Positions 44,083 through 53,444 of a stretch of DNA of 64,000 bases are shown here, piece after piece. The notes below the pieces were generated by a model. That model ran no database searches. It saw only the letters and a list, made by a program, of their open reading frames with translations, and had not been told where the DNA came from. This stretch comes from Natronolimnobius sp. AArcel1 (GTDB lineage Archaea > Halobacteriota > Halobacteria > Halobacteriales > Natrialbaceae): contig NZ_JAAKXY010000004.1 of NCBI RefSeq assembly GCF_011043775.1, forward strand, positions 310,001-374,000, read 5' to 3'. Position 1 is the stretch's first letter. Each line of letters opens with the position of its first letter. A program made the translations under genes and the position numbers.

Positions 44083-45306
44083 ATGTACGACGAACTCATC
44101 GACAGCGGTGACCTGCCGCTCGCCCGCAAATCGGTTTTGCCGGGCACCGGCTTTTTCCTCCCCGATACGCTCGAGGAAGACCTCGAAGAAGAGCAGACTG
44201 AAGCCGCACTCGAGGGCAGCGACGTAGCCGTCATCGCCGACCCCGACGCCGACGGACTGGCCTGCGTCGCGCTGATTCGAGAGGCCTACGGAGACGTACA
44301 GAACGTTCCCGACCCTGACGACGACGAGGACGACGAGGGCGACGATGATGACGCAGCCGCCGGACTCGAGGGCGACGCGGACGCCCCACTCGAGGAACCA
44401 GAACCCACGCCACACAACGTTGCACTTGTCCCCGCGAGCCCGCACAACGTCGAAGACGCACTGGCTCGCGTCGCCGAGTACGGCACGGAGGGAATCGACC
44501 TCTACGTCTGTGATCTCTGTCCTGATAGATACGAGTACGTCGACGAGGAACTCGAGGCCGCCCTCGAGACCGCCTCGAGCGTCGAGTGGTACGACCACCA
44601 CCAGTGGGGCGACGACGTCGCCGAGTCCGTCCGCGAAGCCGGTGCCGAACTCGAGGTCGGCGACTCCGAAGAGGAGTGTTCGGCCGACGTGGTCTATCGC
44701 TCGCTCGACTACGAGTTTTCACCGATGTACGAGGAGTTAGCTGCGGTCACGCGCGATCACGACCTCTGGCTGCGCGAGGACCCACGCAGTGACGATCTGG
44801 CGGATTACGCCTACTGGACCGACCCTGCCGAGTACGTCGAAATCGTCCGCGAGTACGGCGTCGACCTCCCTGAATGGGCGCAGGACTTCCTCGAGGAGCG
44901 CCGCGTCGAGAAGGAGGCACTGATCGAGCAGGCCATCGGGCGCGCAGAGTACCGCGAGGTCGGCGAGTACACGGTTGGCGTCACCTACGGCCGCTGTTCG
45001 CAAAACGAGGTCGCCGAAGCGATGCGTGAAGCCGGTGCCGACGCCTCAGTAATCGTCAAACCCGCTGGCTCCGCCTCAATCCGCGGCACTGATGCGTTCG
45101 ACCGCTGTCACGAGGTTGCAGGGCAGGTCAACGGGGGCGGCCACCCGAAAGCCGCCGGCTGCAAGCCCGACATCTACGACGACATGCTCGATTATGCGAC
45201 CCACTGGACCTCACGCGGTGCGGTGACGAAACGCGTTATTCTCGAGGCCTTCCGTGACGTTGTCGAGCGCGAGGAAGACGCTGCGGACGACGAAGGCGAC
45301 GACTAG
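44083..45306 (+). CDS. DHH/DHHA1 family phosphoesterase (RecJ-like)
   Basis: A 407-residue protein. The DHH domain shows DPDADGLACVALI, LYVCDLCPDR and the hallmark DHHQW. After a linker comes the DHHA1 domain with GQVNGGGHPKAAGC. A long Asp/Glu insertion (about residues 75-105) is halophilic. Members are single-strand nucleases or oligonucleotide phosphodiesterases related to archaeal RecJ/GAN. The substrate cannot be set by sequence. Confidence 0.92.
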   Translation: MYDELIDSGDLPLARKSVLPGTGFFLPDTLEEDLEEEQTEAALEGSDVAVIADPDADGLACVALIREAYGDVQNVPDPDDDEDDEGDDDDAAAGLEGDADAPLEEPEPTPHNVALVPASPHNVEDALARVAEYGTEGIDLYVCDLCPDRYEYVDEELEAALETASSVEWYDHHQWGDDVAESVREAGAELEVGDSEEECSADVVYRSLDYEFSPMYEELAAVTRDHDLWLREDPRSDDLADYAYWTDPAEYVEIVREYGVDLPEWAQDFLEERRVEKEALIEQAIGRAEYREVGEYTVGVTYGRCSQNEVAEAMREAGADASVIVKPAGSASIRGTDAFDRCHEVAGQVNGGGHPKAAGCKPDIYDDMLDYATHWTSRGAVTKRVILEAFRDVVEREEDAADDEGDD

Positions 45307-45328
45307 CGCGGTAGAAGGCCGACGACGC

Positions 45329-46027
45329 TTACTCCTGCGAGGCCATGTATCGGATCACAAGTTGCAGGACGTGGACGAAGACACCGGCGACGGCGATGTA
45401 GACGCCGATGGTCTGCAGTGCGGTCGAAGCATCACGATTGTCTCTGACCTGCCAGACTTCGTATCCAAGTCGGAGCAGGAAGCCAAGGAAAATCAAGGCG
45501 AAGCCGATGAGCAACAGCTCCGAGAGGACGAACGAGCCGACGAGGACAACGCCAGCACCGCCGAGGAACGCGAAATTGGCGAATCGACCCCAGTGCTCGA
45601 ACGTCTGTGAGCGCGCATAGACGTAGCCTGTAACCACGGCCGTCATGAGTGCGGTGATGACTGCCGTCAGACCAAGGATTGTCAGCTGTGTGTCTGGCGG
45701 AGCGAATCTGAGGACGCCCGCACCGAAGACACCGAACGCGAACTGAAGGATCACCATGCCAGCGAACGCAGTGCCCATATTCCCAGCTTTCACGCCGCGT
45801 TCGGCGATCAGTTCGCCGGCCATGATCGCCAGCCCGTAGGCGATGAGGCCGACAATCGGTGCAATCCCGAACAGGTAGTCGTTGATTGTGGCAAGCGGTG
45901 TCGCGATGAACGCATACATCAACGCCACGTTGATCGCCATCAGCGCGCTTGCACCGCCGACGACGCGCCCTTCGCGCCCGGTCAGCGTGAACCGCTGTGT
46001 CTCGTGAGACGTATCGAACGAACTCAT
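45329..46027 (-). CDS. Bax inhibitor-1/YccA-like membrane protein
   Basis: A 232-residue protein with about seven membrane helices. It has an N-terminal segment MSSFDTSHETQRFTLTGREG, the helix LMAINVALMYAFIATPLATI, and the VYARSQTFEHWGRF loop. BI-1 family members are membrane ion-leak or stability factors. The ATG at 46027 is used rather than a TTG two codons earlier. Confidence 0.8.
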   Translation of the reverse strand: MSSFDTSHETQRFTLTGREGRVVGGASALMAINVALMYAFIATPLATINDYLFGIAPIVGLIAYGLAIMAGELIAERGVKAGNMGTAFAGMVILQFAFGVFGAGVLRFAPPDTQLTILGLTAVITALMTAVVTGYVYARSQTFEHWGRFANFAFLGGAGVVLVGSFVLSELLLIGFALIFLGFLLRLGYEVWQVRDNRDASTALQTIGVYIAVAGVFVHVLQLVIRYMASQE

Positions 46028-46104
46028 TTCCAACCCCTAGCCGTCGGAATCGCAAAAGAATGGTCCTTGAGAGGGCGCTATTCGCCGTCTGTGTCCGACT
46101 TGAG

Positions 46105-46539
46105 TCAATCGCTAGACTCCGGATTCCACCGATCCGAGTACGCCGTCCCGCAGGTACACTGCGCGTAGGCGTGGATCACGTCGCCCTCGGCGTAGAGGCC
46201 GCCCACGTCCTCGTTCTGTTCCTCCGCGAAGGCGAAGATGTACTGCGGTTCGTGGGTCGCTGTGTCGTCGTCGGCGTCCGGACAGACGCCGTCGGTCAGG
46301 TCTTCGTCGATGTCACCCTCGAGATCCATCGCGGATTTGGCGAACTGCATCGCGCCGGTGCCGGTCGCAGCCTGAAACGCGCCGCGGCCGCGTTCGCCGT
46401 CGACAACGATCAGTGTGCCACCATCGACGCGCTCGCCAAATTGCTCGAGGCGGTCATCGGAGACGTATGAGTCGGCGAGAAAGATCGCAACGTCGTCCGG
46501 TCGCTCCCCAGAGAGAAACTCCGCGCGCTGGTCGTTCAT
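46105..46539 (-). CDS. DUF5807 family protein
   Basis: A 144-residue haloarchaeal protein: FLSGERPDDVAIFLADSYV, TLIVVDGERGRGAFQAATG and HAYAQCTCGTAYSDRWNP near the C-terminus. The Cys pair CTCG may bind metal. The function is unknown. Confidence 0.82.
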   Translation of the reverse strand: MNDQRAEFLSGERPDDVAIFLADSYVSDDRLEQFGERVDGGTLIVVDGERGRGAFQAATGTGAMQFAKSAMDLEGDIDEDLTDGVCPDADDDTATHEPQYIFAFAEEQNEDVGGLYAEGDVIHAYAQCTCGTAYSDRWNPESSD

Positions 46540-46593
46540 ACAGCAAAATCGACGCTCGAGGGGGATAAAAGCCGCGAACCAAAAGATGGGTCG

Positions 46594-47049
46594 TTAGCAA
46601 TCGGGGAGCGGAGACACCAGTCCGTATTTGAGGCGGTAACAGACGGCACCGATCGACGAGCCAACGCCGAGACTGTGTGAGTTGTGCTGGTCGTCGACAG
46701 CGAGAGTCGCTTGCCCAGCCCAGATCGCTGCGATCAGCGTCCAGCGACGTGCACGCGAGCGTCGAAGGCCAGCGATATCGCGGTCCAAAAGATAGCGATA
46801 CAGGATGGCGCTTGCAACGCCGATACAGAACCAGTCAGCGCGAAGTGAGGGTGTCTCAATCGCTGGTTCGGAGTGGGTGGGTGCGTGCGCCTGGGAGGAA
46901 CAGCTATCGTTGGCTGTTGCACAATTGGCGTCCGCGGTCACTCGAGGCGAGCGCTCGACGAGACCACCTCGTCGGAGCAAGAGCACGAGTCCGAGGACGG
47001 CCAGGTTGGTAGCCCAATCGAGTCGTGCCCGCGTTCGTCGGGAGAGCAT
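46594..47049 (-). CDS. Hypothetical membrane protein
   Basis: A 151-residue frame with a helix near the start (WATNLAVLGLVLLLRRGGLV), then WFCIGVASAILYRYLLD and TLIAAIWAGQATLAV. Codon usage is less typical than for neighbours and Arg content is high, so it might be a weakly conserved gene or chance. No start-site signal is convincing. It is divergent from the transducer at 47238. Confidence 0.5.
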   Translation of the reverse strand: MLSRRTRARLDWATNLAVLGLVLLLRRGGLVERSPRVTADANCATANDSCSSQAHAPTHSEPAIETPSLRADWFCIGVASAILYRYLLDRDIAGLRRSRARRWTLIAAIWAGQATLAVDDQHNSHSLGVGSSIGAVCYRLKYGLVSPLPDC

Positions 47050-47237
47050 ACACCACCCGACTATCTGTTGGATGATAATAATTTCGCGGCCGATATCGTG
47101 GTGGCGGGGTTGCGCGGGAGACCTCGGTTTCGATCGAAGACGTCACGTATCGCCCGTCACTGACCCACACACGGACGCGTACCGAGGGCGCGCCAACAAA
47201 ATCTGCCATAACGGTTATCTGTCTTACCTTCGGTTTC

Positions 47238-48902
47238 ATGACTATGTCCGGAATCGACAGGAAAGCGTCTCACCTGGAGGCTGAGTACGGTGCTGCCGTC
47301 GCGAACCTCGCCATCGACCGCGATGCCGTCGACCGCGCGAGCGACCTCGTCGGCCTCCACAGTGACGACCAGCAACGACTCGAGTCACTCGAGTCCGTCT
47401 TCGAGACCGCCCGCGAAGAAACCCCCGCGGCGTACGCGAACACGCTTCGCGCACAGCCCGCCGTCAGCGAGGCACTCGACCAAACCGAGACGACCGAACA
47501 GGCGCTCGAGGCAGACTGCCGTGCGTATCTCGACGCGCTCGAGAGTGGGGCCATCGATTCTGACGGCCTGACAGCCCGCCTGCAGGCACAGTCGGCCGCA
47601 CCGGCGCTGTTCGAAGCGGGACCAGACGCCTACCTCGGCTCGTTCGGCGTCATCTACGAACAGCTCCTCGAGGCGATTGCAGCCGACGTGACGGCCGAAT
47701 ACGAGGCGACAGAGACGGAATCGTCCAGCGCCGGTTCGCGGCTCAAGCGCCTGACTGATGGCGGCGCTGCGACGGCCTCGAGCGTCGAGGCACCAGTCGA
47801 AACGGCCGTCGAGACGGTCGCAGACCGAACACTTGCAGCCCTGCGCGTGACGATGGTCGACCAGCAGGTTGGACTCCGCGCCTATGAGGCCGCACGCGAG
47901 GACCAACTCGAGGCGTACGAGGCTGAACTCGCCGAGAAAGAAGCGGAGATCGAGGAGTACGAAGCCAAACTCGCAGAGAAGGACGCGGCAATCGAAGAGT
48001 ACGAAGCCAAAATCGAAGACCAGGACCAAGCGCGTGGCGACGTTGAATCCGCCCGCGACAGTATCCGGCGCACGCTCGAGGCGATCAGCGACTCGGCGAA
48101 GCAAGCCAGTGCAGGGACGGGACAGATCGAGTCGGTTGCGACCGAGCAGTCCGAGTCAATGAGCGAAATCGCCCGCGAAGTGTCGGGACTGTCGGCGACG
48201 GTCGAAGAGATCGCCTCGAACGCAGAGGAGGTCAGCGCGACCAGTGAGCAGGCCGAAGACATCGCTGGGGATACGACCGCGACCGCAGAGGAAGCGATCG
48301 ACAAAATGGAAGGCGTCCAAGAAGCAGCGGGCGAGGTGACCGACGATGTCGAAGAGCTTCGACAGGGCGTCCAGCGGATCGACGAAATCGTCGAGGTCAT
48401 CAACAACATCGCGGATCAGACGAACCTGCTCGCGCTCAACGCCTCGATCGAGGCCGCAACCGCGGGCGAGGCAGGCGACGGGTTCGCTGTCGTCGCGGAC
48501 GAGGTCAAAAGTCTCGCCGAGGAGTCCCAGGAGGAAGCGGCAAACATCGAGCGGATGGTCGATCGCATTCAGGACGACACCGAAGAGACCGTCGACAGCC
48601 TCGAGGCGGCAAACGAGGAGATCGACGACGGCGTTGAACTGGTCGAAGAGACCGTCGACAACCTCGGGCGGATCGAAGAGTCGATCGGCGAGGCCAGCAC
48701 GGGAATTCAGGAGGTCGCCGTTGCGACAGACGATCAGGCCGCAAGCACCGAAGAGGTCGCGAGCATGACCGACAGCGCGATGGAGCGCACCCAACAGATC
48801 GCAAGCGGGGCCGACGAAATCGACGCCATGACCGACCGACTGCGTGACCTCGTCGACGACGCCGACGACGAACTCGAGCGCCTCGAGCACGCGGAGAACT
48901 AA
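47238..48902 (+). CDS. Soluble methyl-accepting transducer with globin-like sensor domain
   Basis: A 554-residue protein without membrane helices. Residues about 10-215 follow the layout of HemAT globin-coupled sensors ([60 protein letters not shown]). The stretch that carries the proximal heme histidine in HemAT reads [17 protein letters not shown] and has no His. A coiled-coil linker ([20 protein letters not shown]) leads to the signalling tip ([20 protein letters not shown]). It probably signals to CheA via CheW, whose gene begins two bases after its stop. Confidence 0.9.
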   Translation: MTMSGIDRKASHLEAEYGAAVANLAIDRDAVDRASDLVGLHSDDQQRLESLESVFETAREETPAAYANTLRAQPAVSEALDQTETTEQALEADCRAYLDALESGAIDSDGLTARLQAQSAAPALFEAGPDAYLGSFGVIYEQLLEAIAADVTAEYEATETESSSAGSRLKRLTDGGAATASSVEAPVETAVETVADRTLAALRVTMVDQQVGLRAYEAAREDQLEAYEAELAEKEAEIEEYEAKLAEKDAAIEEYEAKIEDQDQARGDVESARDSIRRTLEAISDSAKQASAGTGQIESVATEQSESMSEIAREVSGLSATVEEIASNAEEVSATSEQAEDIAGDTTATAEEAIDKMEGVQEAAGEVTDDVEELRQGVQRIDEIVEVINNIADQTNLLALNASIEAATAGEAGDGFAVVADEVKSLAEESQEEAANIERMVDRIQDDTEETVDSLEAANEEIDDGVELVEETVDNLGRIEESIGEASTGIQEVAVATDDQAASTEEVASMTDSAMERTQQIASGADEIDAMTDRLRDLVDDADDELERLEHAEN

Positions 48903-48903
48903 C

Positions 48904-49374
48904 ATGTCTACATCGAAGCACCCACACGCCGACGAACCGGAACAGGCTGAGCCGACCGAGCAACCACAGAGCGCACACGTCCTCGAGTTTACGCTGGGCG
49001 AGAACCGCTACTGTGTCGATATCGGCTACGTCGCCGAGATCGTCAACACGGAGCAGTTGACGGCGGTGCCAAACACAGCCGATCACGTCGAGGGCGTCAT
49101 GGATCTGCGCGGCGAGACGACGAAGATCGTCAACCTGCGGACGATCTTCGGCGAGCGCGACGAAGACGAGGAACTCGGGAGCCGTATCATCGTCTTCAAG
49201 CGAAAGCGTGGCTCGAACGAGCGAATCGGCTGGCTCGCCGACGAAGTGTATCAGGTACAGGAAGTCCGAACTGACGCGGTCGACACCTCTGTCGACGGCG
49301 AGGGGATCGCAGGCGTCATCCGCCGCGAAGACGAGTTCGTCTTCTGGATCGATCCGACGAGCGTTCGCGTCTGA
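48904..49374 (+). CDS. cheW: Chemotaxis adaptor CheW (first)
   Basis: A 156-residue CheW domain: VLEFTLGENRYCVDIGYVAEIV, VEGVMDLRGETTKIVNLRTIF and WIDPTSVRV. It couples transducers to CheA. It is cotranscribed with the globin-like transducer (one-base gap between stop and ATG). The ATG at 48904 is used. Upstream extension would overlap the transducer in another frame. Confidence 0.95.
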   Translation: MSTSKHPHADEPEQAEPTEQPQSAHVLEFTLGENRYCVDIGYVAEIVNTEQLTAVPNTADHVEGVMDLRGETTKIVNLRTIFGERDEDEELGSRIIVFKRKRGSNERIGWLADEVYQVQEVRTDAVDTSVDGEGIAGVIRREDEFVFWIDPTSVRV

Positions 49375-49390
49375 ACGCTCACTTGGAGTA

Positions 49391-50932
49391 CTACTCGTCT
49401 GCTGTTTGTAACTCGTCAACACGATCGACGAGTTGATCGATCGTTTGTTCCTGCGTGTCCGTTGCATCGACGATTCGATCAGCCGCGGCTTCGCTTGCTT
49501 CGGAGCGATCGCGAACCGTCTCGATCGTCGCGGTGAGTTCCTCGACACTCGCCGACTGATCGTCGATGACGCGAGCGACTTCCGCAATACCAGTCGCGGC
49601 TTCATCGACCGAGTCCTCGATCACCTCGAGTGCGTCGACAGTCGTTTCGATCTGTGTCGCCGTGTGCTCGATGCGGTCATGTGAGCGCTCGACTGCAGCG
49701 GTCGTGGTATCGGATTGAGCGTGTAACGCCTCGAGGTTCGCCGTGATTTCGTCGGTGTGGCGCTGTGTCTCGTCGGCCAGTTCCTTGACGTGATTTGCGA
49801 CGACGCCAAAGCCATCGCCGCTGTCGCCCGCTCGCGCCGCCTCGATGTTCGCGTTGAGCGCGAGTAAGTTCGTCTCGTCGGCCACGTCTGCAATGACATC
49901 AACGACCTGCTCAATTTCGTCCATCCGTGTCGCTAGCGCGTCGACGTGGTCGACGAGGTCCTCGCCAATGGAGACGACATCGTCGGTCGCCGCCCGGGCG
50001 TTCGCTCCTGCCTCGAGGCCGTCGGCGACGGCTGCCTGTGCCTCAGTTGCGGCAGTGTCCACCTCGTCAGCCTGCGCGGTAACCTCCTCCATGCCGGCCG
50101 CAAACGACTGCATCTCGCCGACGGCGTCCTCGAGAAGGCCGTGCTGTTCGCCGACGTTGGTAGCGATGTCGTCCGCTGCGGCGCTCGTGTCATCGACGGC
50201 TGCCTGCATTTCCCCCGTCTGGTCGGTGACGCGCCCGGCCAGCGTCTCGAGGCTGTTGACCATCTCGTTGACGCCGTCGATAACCGCGAGCAGATCGCCC
50301 TCGAGCGGGTCGAACGCCGCGTTGTGTTCAACGCGAGCGGTAAGGTCGCCGTCACTGATCTCGGCTGCGGTCGCGTTGATTTCGGTAACGAGGGCTGCCG
50401 TGGCGTCCCGTTCCGCGACGATAGCCGTCTGGTCGACGACGACTTCGATGACGCCGAGTAACTCCTCGCCGTCGTACAGTGGCGTCGCCGAAAAGTCGAT
50501 GTGTTTCTCCGCGCCGTGATGGTCGACCATCGTACTCGTATCGCCGTATCGATTCTGTGCGGGATCACGGCGCTCAACGCCGAACTCGAGGTGGGCACGT
50601 TCGGGTGCCTGTAACACCTTGTCCGCGAGCGTGTCGGCGCGGCGGCCATCCGGATAAAAGTGCTCGGAGGCATGTTCGTGGCCGAGCGCCGTCTCGCGGT
50701 CGACGCCGGTTAGTTCGGCAAGTGCACTGTTCCACTCGATGATGACGCCGTCGGCGTCGAGGATAAACGTCGGCACACCGGTCGCATCGAACAGTTGCTG
50801 ATAGCCAGCCCGACGCACTAGATCGCCCTGTGCAGCGGCTACCCCGTCGGCGCGTGTCGATTCCCCAGACGCTGACGCTCGAGACGCAGCACTCGAGTCG
50901 TCGGATCGATCACCTACCCGCGGTTGTGACAT
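49391..50932 (-). CDS. Soluble PAS-domain methyl-accepting transducer
   Basis: A 513-residue protein without membrane helices. Residues 1-40 are disordered, residues about 42-165 are a PAS domain ([42 protein letters not shown]), followed by a HAMP-like segment and a methyl-accepting tip ([20 protein letters not shown]). It senses an internal signal and reports to CheA. It runs opposite to cheW and its start faces the second CheW gene's 3' end. Confidence 0.93.
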   Translation of the reverse strand: MSQPRVGDRSDDSSAASRASASGESTRADGVAAAQGDLVRRAGYQQLFDATGVPTFILDADGVIIEWNSALAELTGVDRETALGHEHASEHFYPDGRRADTLADKVLQAPERAHLEFGVERRDPAQNRYGDTSTMVDHHGAEKHIDFSATPLYDGEELLGVIEVVVDQTAIVAERDATAALVTEINATAAEISDGDLTARVEHNAAFDPLEGDLLAVIDGVNEMVNSLETLAGRVTDQTGEMQAAVDDTSAAADDIATNVGEQHGLLEDAVGEMQSFAAGMEEVTAQADEVDTAATEAQAAVADGLEAGANARAATDDVVSIGEDLVDHVDALATRMDEIEQVVDVIADVADETNLLALNANIEAARAGDSGDGFGVVANHVKELADETQRHTDEITANLEALHAQSDTTTAAVERSHDRIEHTATQIETTVDALEVIEDSVDEAATGIAEVARVIDDQSASVEELTATIETVRDRSEASEAAADRIVDATDTQEQTIDQLVDRVDELQTADE

Positions 50933-51012
50933 TGTGAGTCATTCCCATGACTCGCCGAGAAGGAGGTAAAGCTGATGGCAACGTGGCATTCCAGAAACAT
51001 AACGGCGGTCCC

Positions 51013-52149
51013 TCAGACGCGTTGTTCGTGGCCGATCTCGCCGAGGCCGTGGTCCATGCTCGTGTTTTCGATGAGGTCGTCGACCGCGAGCCAGGCAACG
51101 AGTGCCGTCTCGCCGTTGACCTCTTTTTTGATGATGCCGTCAACGTATTCGTGTTGGCCGGTACCGCCGTCCATGACCGAGCCTGTGTCGTCAATCTGGG
51201 ACTCGCGGTAGGTCACGGCCTGTGAGACGTCCGTAACGCGGATGCCGAGTTTCTGCGTGTCGTCATCGCGCTCTAAGACGACAATATAGTGGTCATCAGA
51301 TGGTTCGTTGCGCTCGACATCGAGCATCGCCGTCGGATCGAGCACACCCGTGATCTCGCCGCGCAGGTCGGTTACACCGTCAATTGCGTCCGGCCCGCGT
51401 GGGAAGCGGGTGATCTCTTTCATCTCAACGATCGCGCTGATGCGGTCGATCTCGATCGCATAGCGGTTCTCGTTGAGGAAAAACTCGAGCATCTGGACCG
51501 TCTCCTCGTCGTTGTGCGCCGAGGCGACGAGCGAGTTGTCGCGGTCGAACACCTGCTCGCCGTCGGCCGTCGCTTCGCCGTAGGTGTTTGCACCCTGGCC
51601 GATCGCCGTCGCGTCGACGGTCGCTTCACCAACGCGTTCGTCGATCGTAACCGTATCCGACATCCCCGCGATTGCACCCTGCAGTGAGGCCGCCGCGACG
51701 CCGTCGTTCTGTTCGTCAGTCGATGGCTCGAGGGTGCGCTCGTCGTAGGTGACTGTCTCACCGGCGCTGTCAGCGTCGTCGCCGCTGGTGTCAGTTTCTG
51801 CGCCCTCACCTGCAGCCACAGCATCGTCAGTTGTAGACTCGTTGGCTTCGCTCGAGTCAGCAGGTTCTGACTCGTCAACGTCACCGGTTTCGTCCGGTTC
51901 GTCGTCCCCGGCGGCTGCGTTTTCATCAGCCGTGTCTGCGTCATCATCAGCCGCATCGACGGCATCGTCGTCGGTAGCCGCGTCTGGTGCGTGCGTTTCA
52001 GCACTCGAGTCAGTCTCATCCACATCGCCGTCAGTACCGACGGTGGTCTCCTCGGGCGTCTCCGCATCGTCCCCGTCCTCGTTCGAGTCGCTCGAGTCGC
52101 TTGTGCGATTCCGAATGTTTCGGATTCGTTCGGCTCTGTCGTCAGTCAT
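51013..52149 (-). CDS. cheW: CheW domain protein with long acidic extension (second CheW)
   Basis: A 378-residue protein. Residues 1 to about 140 are an Asp/Glu/Ser/Thr-rich acidic extension, followed by a short segment and the CheW domain (about 215-360): QMLEFFLNENRYAIEIDRIS, GVTDLRGEITGVLDPTAML and ALVAWLAVDDLIE. Its start overlaps the ParA stop (ATGA), so it is coupled with the ParA ATPase. The extension is far longer than in normal CheW (about 150 residues total). Confidence 0.92.
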   Translation of the reverse strand: MTDDRAERIRNIRNRTSDSSDSNEDGDDAETPEETTVGTDGDVDETDSSAETHAPDAATDDDAVDAADDDADTADENAAAGDDEPDETGDVDESEPADSSEANESTTDDAVAAGEGAETDTSGDDADSAGETVTYDERTLEPSTDEQNDGVAAASLQGAIAGMSDTVTIDERVGEATVDATAIGQGANTYGEATADGEQVFDRDNSLVASAHNDEETVQMLEFFLNENRYAIEIDRISAIVEMKEITRFPRGPDAIDGVTDLRGEITGVLDPTAMLDVERNEPSDDHYIVVLERDDDTQKLGIRVTDVSQAVTYRESQIDDTGSVMDGGTGQHEYVDGIIKKEVNGETALVAWLAVDDLIENTSMDHGLGEIGHEQRV

Positions 52150-52946
52150 GCCGGCACCTCTCTGTCTCGGGTCGTAACGCGTGTCTCAATCGTCTCAGCC
52201 ATTGTTGTAAACTCCGCTTGCATATCGACTTCCTCTTCGACCGCAAACACCGATGAGCCGGCTTCGAACGCCCGCTGGAGCGCGACTCGCTTGCGGATCT
52301 CGAACAGTGGCACGTCCGGCAGCGCCTCGTCGAACCACTCGAGCATCTGGTCCGCCTGATTCGTGTGTTCGACGCGGTTTGCGACGAGTGCAATCGGCTC
52401 GATCTGGACATCGTGGTCCATTTCGAGCGAGCCAGTGTAATCGAACAGTAACTCGAGCGAGCGCTTGCTCGTCGATTCGGCGAGTGCGGGGATCACGAGC
52501 TGTTCGGTCGCACAGAGTGCGTTATCGGTGATTAACCCGAGTTGCGGTGGACAGTCAACGACGACAAAATCGTAGCCACGGGCCGCTTCGAGCGAACTGA
52601 GAAGGGCGTCGAGTTGCATCTCAGCGTCGTCCTGTTCGACGAGGACCGAGTGCGCGGCGTTCATGTCGACGTTGCTCGCGATGACGTCCATCTCGGGGTG
52701 GTCGTAGACCAACTCCTCGGCGGTGACACTCGTCGGATCGACGAGGGCGTCAAGCAGCGTCGGCGGCTCAGCGTCGTACGCCTCGAGCAAGCCGAGCCCC
52801 TCGGTTGCGTTGCCCTGTGGGTCCAGGTCGACGAACAGGACGTTCTGTCCGCGTTCGTTCAACGCACCGGCGAGGTTGATCGCCACGGTCGTCTTGCCGA
52901 CACCGCCTTTCTGATTTGTCACACACAGCCGAGCAGATCCCGCCAT
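52146..52946 (-). CDS. ParA/MinD family ATPase of the chemotaxis locus
   Basis: A 266-residue protein with the deviant Walker A QKGGVGKTTVAINLAGAL, then VDLDPQGNATEGLG, DFVVVDCPPQLG and ALVANRVEHTN. ParA proteins position DNA or arrays on the nucleoid or pole. The ATGA overlap with the CheW gene and the surrounding che genes suggest array positioning rather than plasmid partition. No ParB is adjacent. The ATG at 52946 is chosen (MAGSARLCVTNQKGG). Confidence 0.93.
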   Translation of the reverse strand: MAGSARLCVTNQKGGVGKTTVAINLAGALNERGQNVLFVDLDPQGNATEGLGLLEAYDAEPPTLLDALVDPTSVTAEELVYDHPEMDVIASNVDMNAAHSVLVEQDDAEMQLDALLSSLEAARGYDFVVVDCPPQLGLITDNALCATEQLVIPALAESTSKRSLELLFDYTGSLEMDHDVQIEPIALVANRVEHTNQADQMLEWFDEALPDVPLFEIRKRVALQRAFEAGSSVFAVEEEVDMQAEFTTMAETIETRVTTRDREVPA

Positions 52947-53444
52947 TCGCTTGGGTCGTTTCAACTCTGCCTACATAACTCACACGGCCAACTGGGCCGA
53001 GTAAGCGGTATTTCTGCCGGATTCGCTCTCTCGCGTGTGTGCGATCTGAGACGCAGTCAATTCCTGAAATAAATCAGAGAAATAAACCTCGTCGGCCGAA
53101 TTCTTTATGCGGCGAACATCACAACCCAGTTCCATGGCAGTGAGTATATCGACCGTCGACGACATGACCACGCGCAGTCGCCACACCCAGCAACTGGGTG
53201 CGTTCGACCGCCGTCGGTCTCTCTGGAGCCGATCCGGTCCGTCGACGACGTCGACACAACTGCCAGATCGACATCGACCGAGAACCAGTATGATACGTCT
53301 CGTCGTCACCACCACCTCACGACCGCATCGACCGATCCCCACACTCAAGCCCACCGCTAACGCTGTCGGTGGCTGCGAGACGGGAAGCGCACACCCGGCG
53401 GCCGCCCTCGCGGCGACCGACCGCCACTGTGCAGGCACGCACTG
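52947..53444. other. Intergenic stretch between parA and cheB with a leaderless-type promoter and a doubtful ORF
   Basis: About 500 bases between divergent genes. ATTCTTTATGC at about 53100-53110 is a TATA-like element. An ATG at 53134, about 30 bases later, opens a 103-codon frame to 53445 whose TGA overlaps the cheB ATG (TGATG). The predicted protein is rich in Arg, Thr, Ser and His, unlike haloarchaeal proteins, and has no family. It may be only a leader of the che operon, so I do not call it as a gene. Confidence 0.45.

Noticed and set aside
52980-53438. 152-codon minus-strand frame between parA and cheB
   Set aside because: It has a basic, Arg/Ser-rich composition, no motif, and runs across the likely che promoter.
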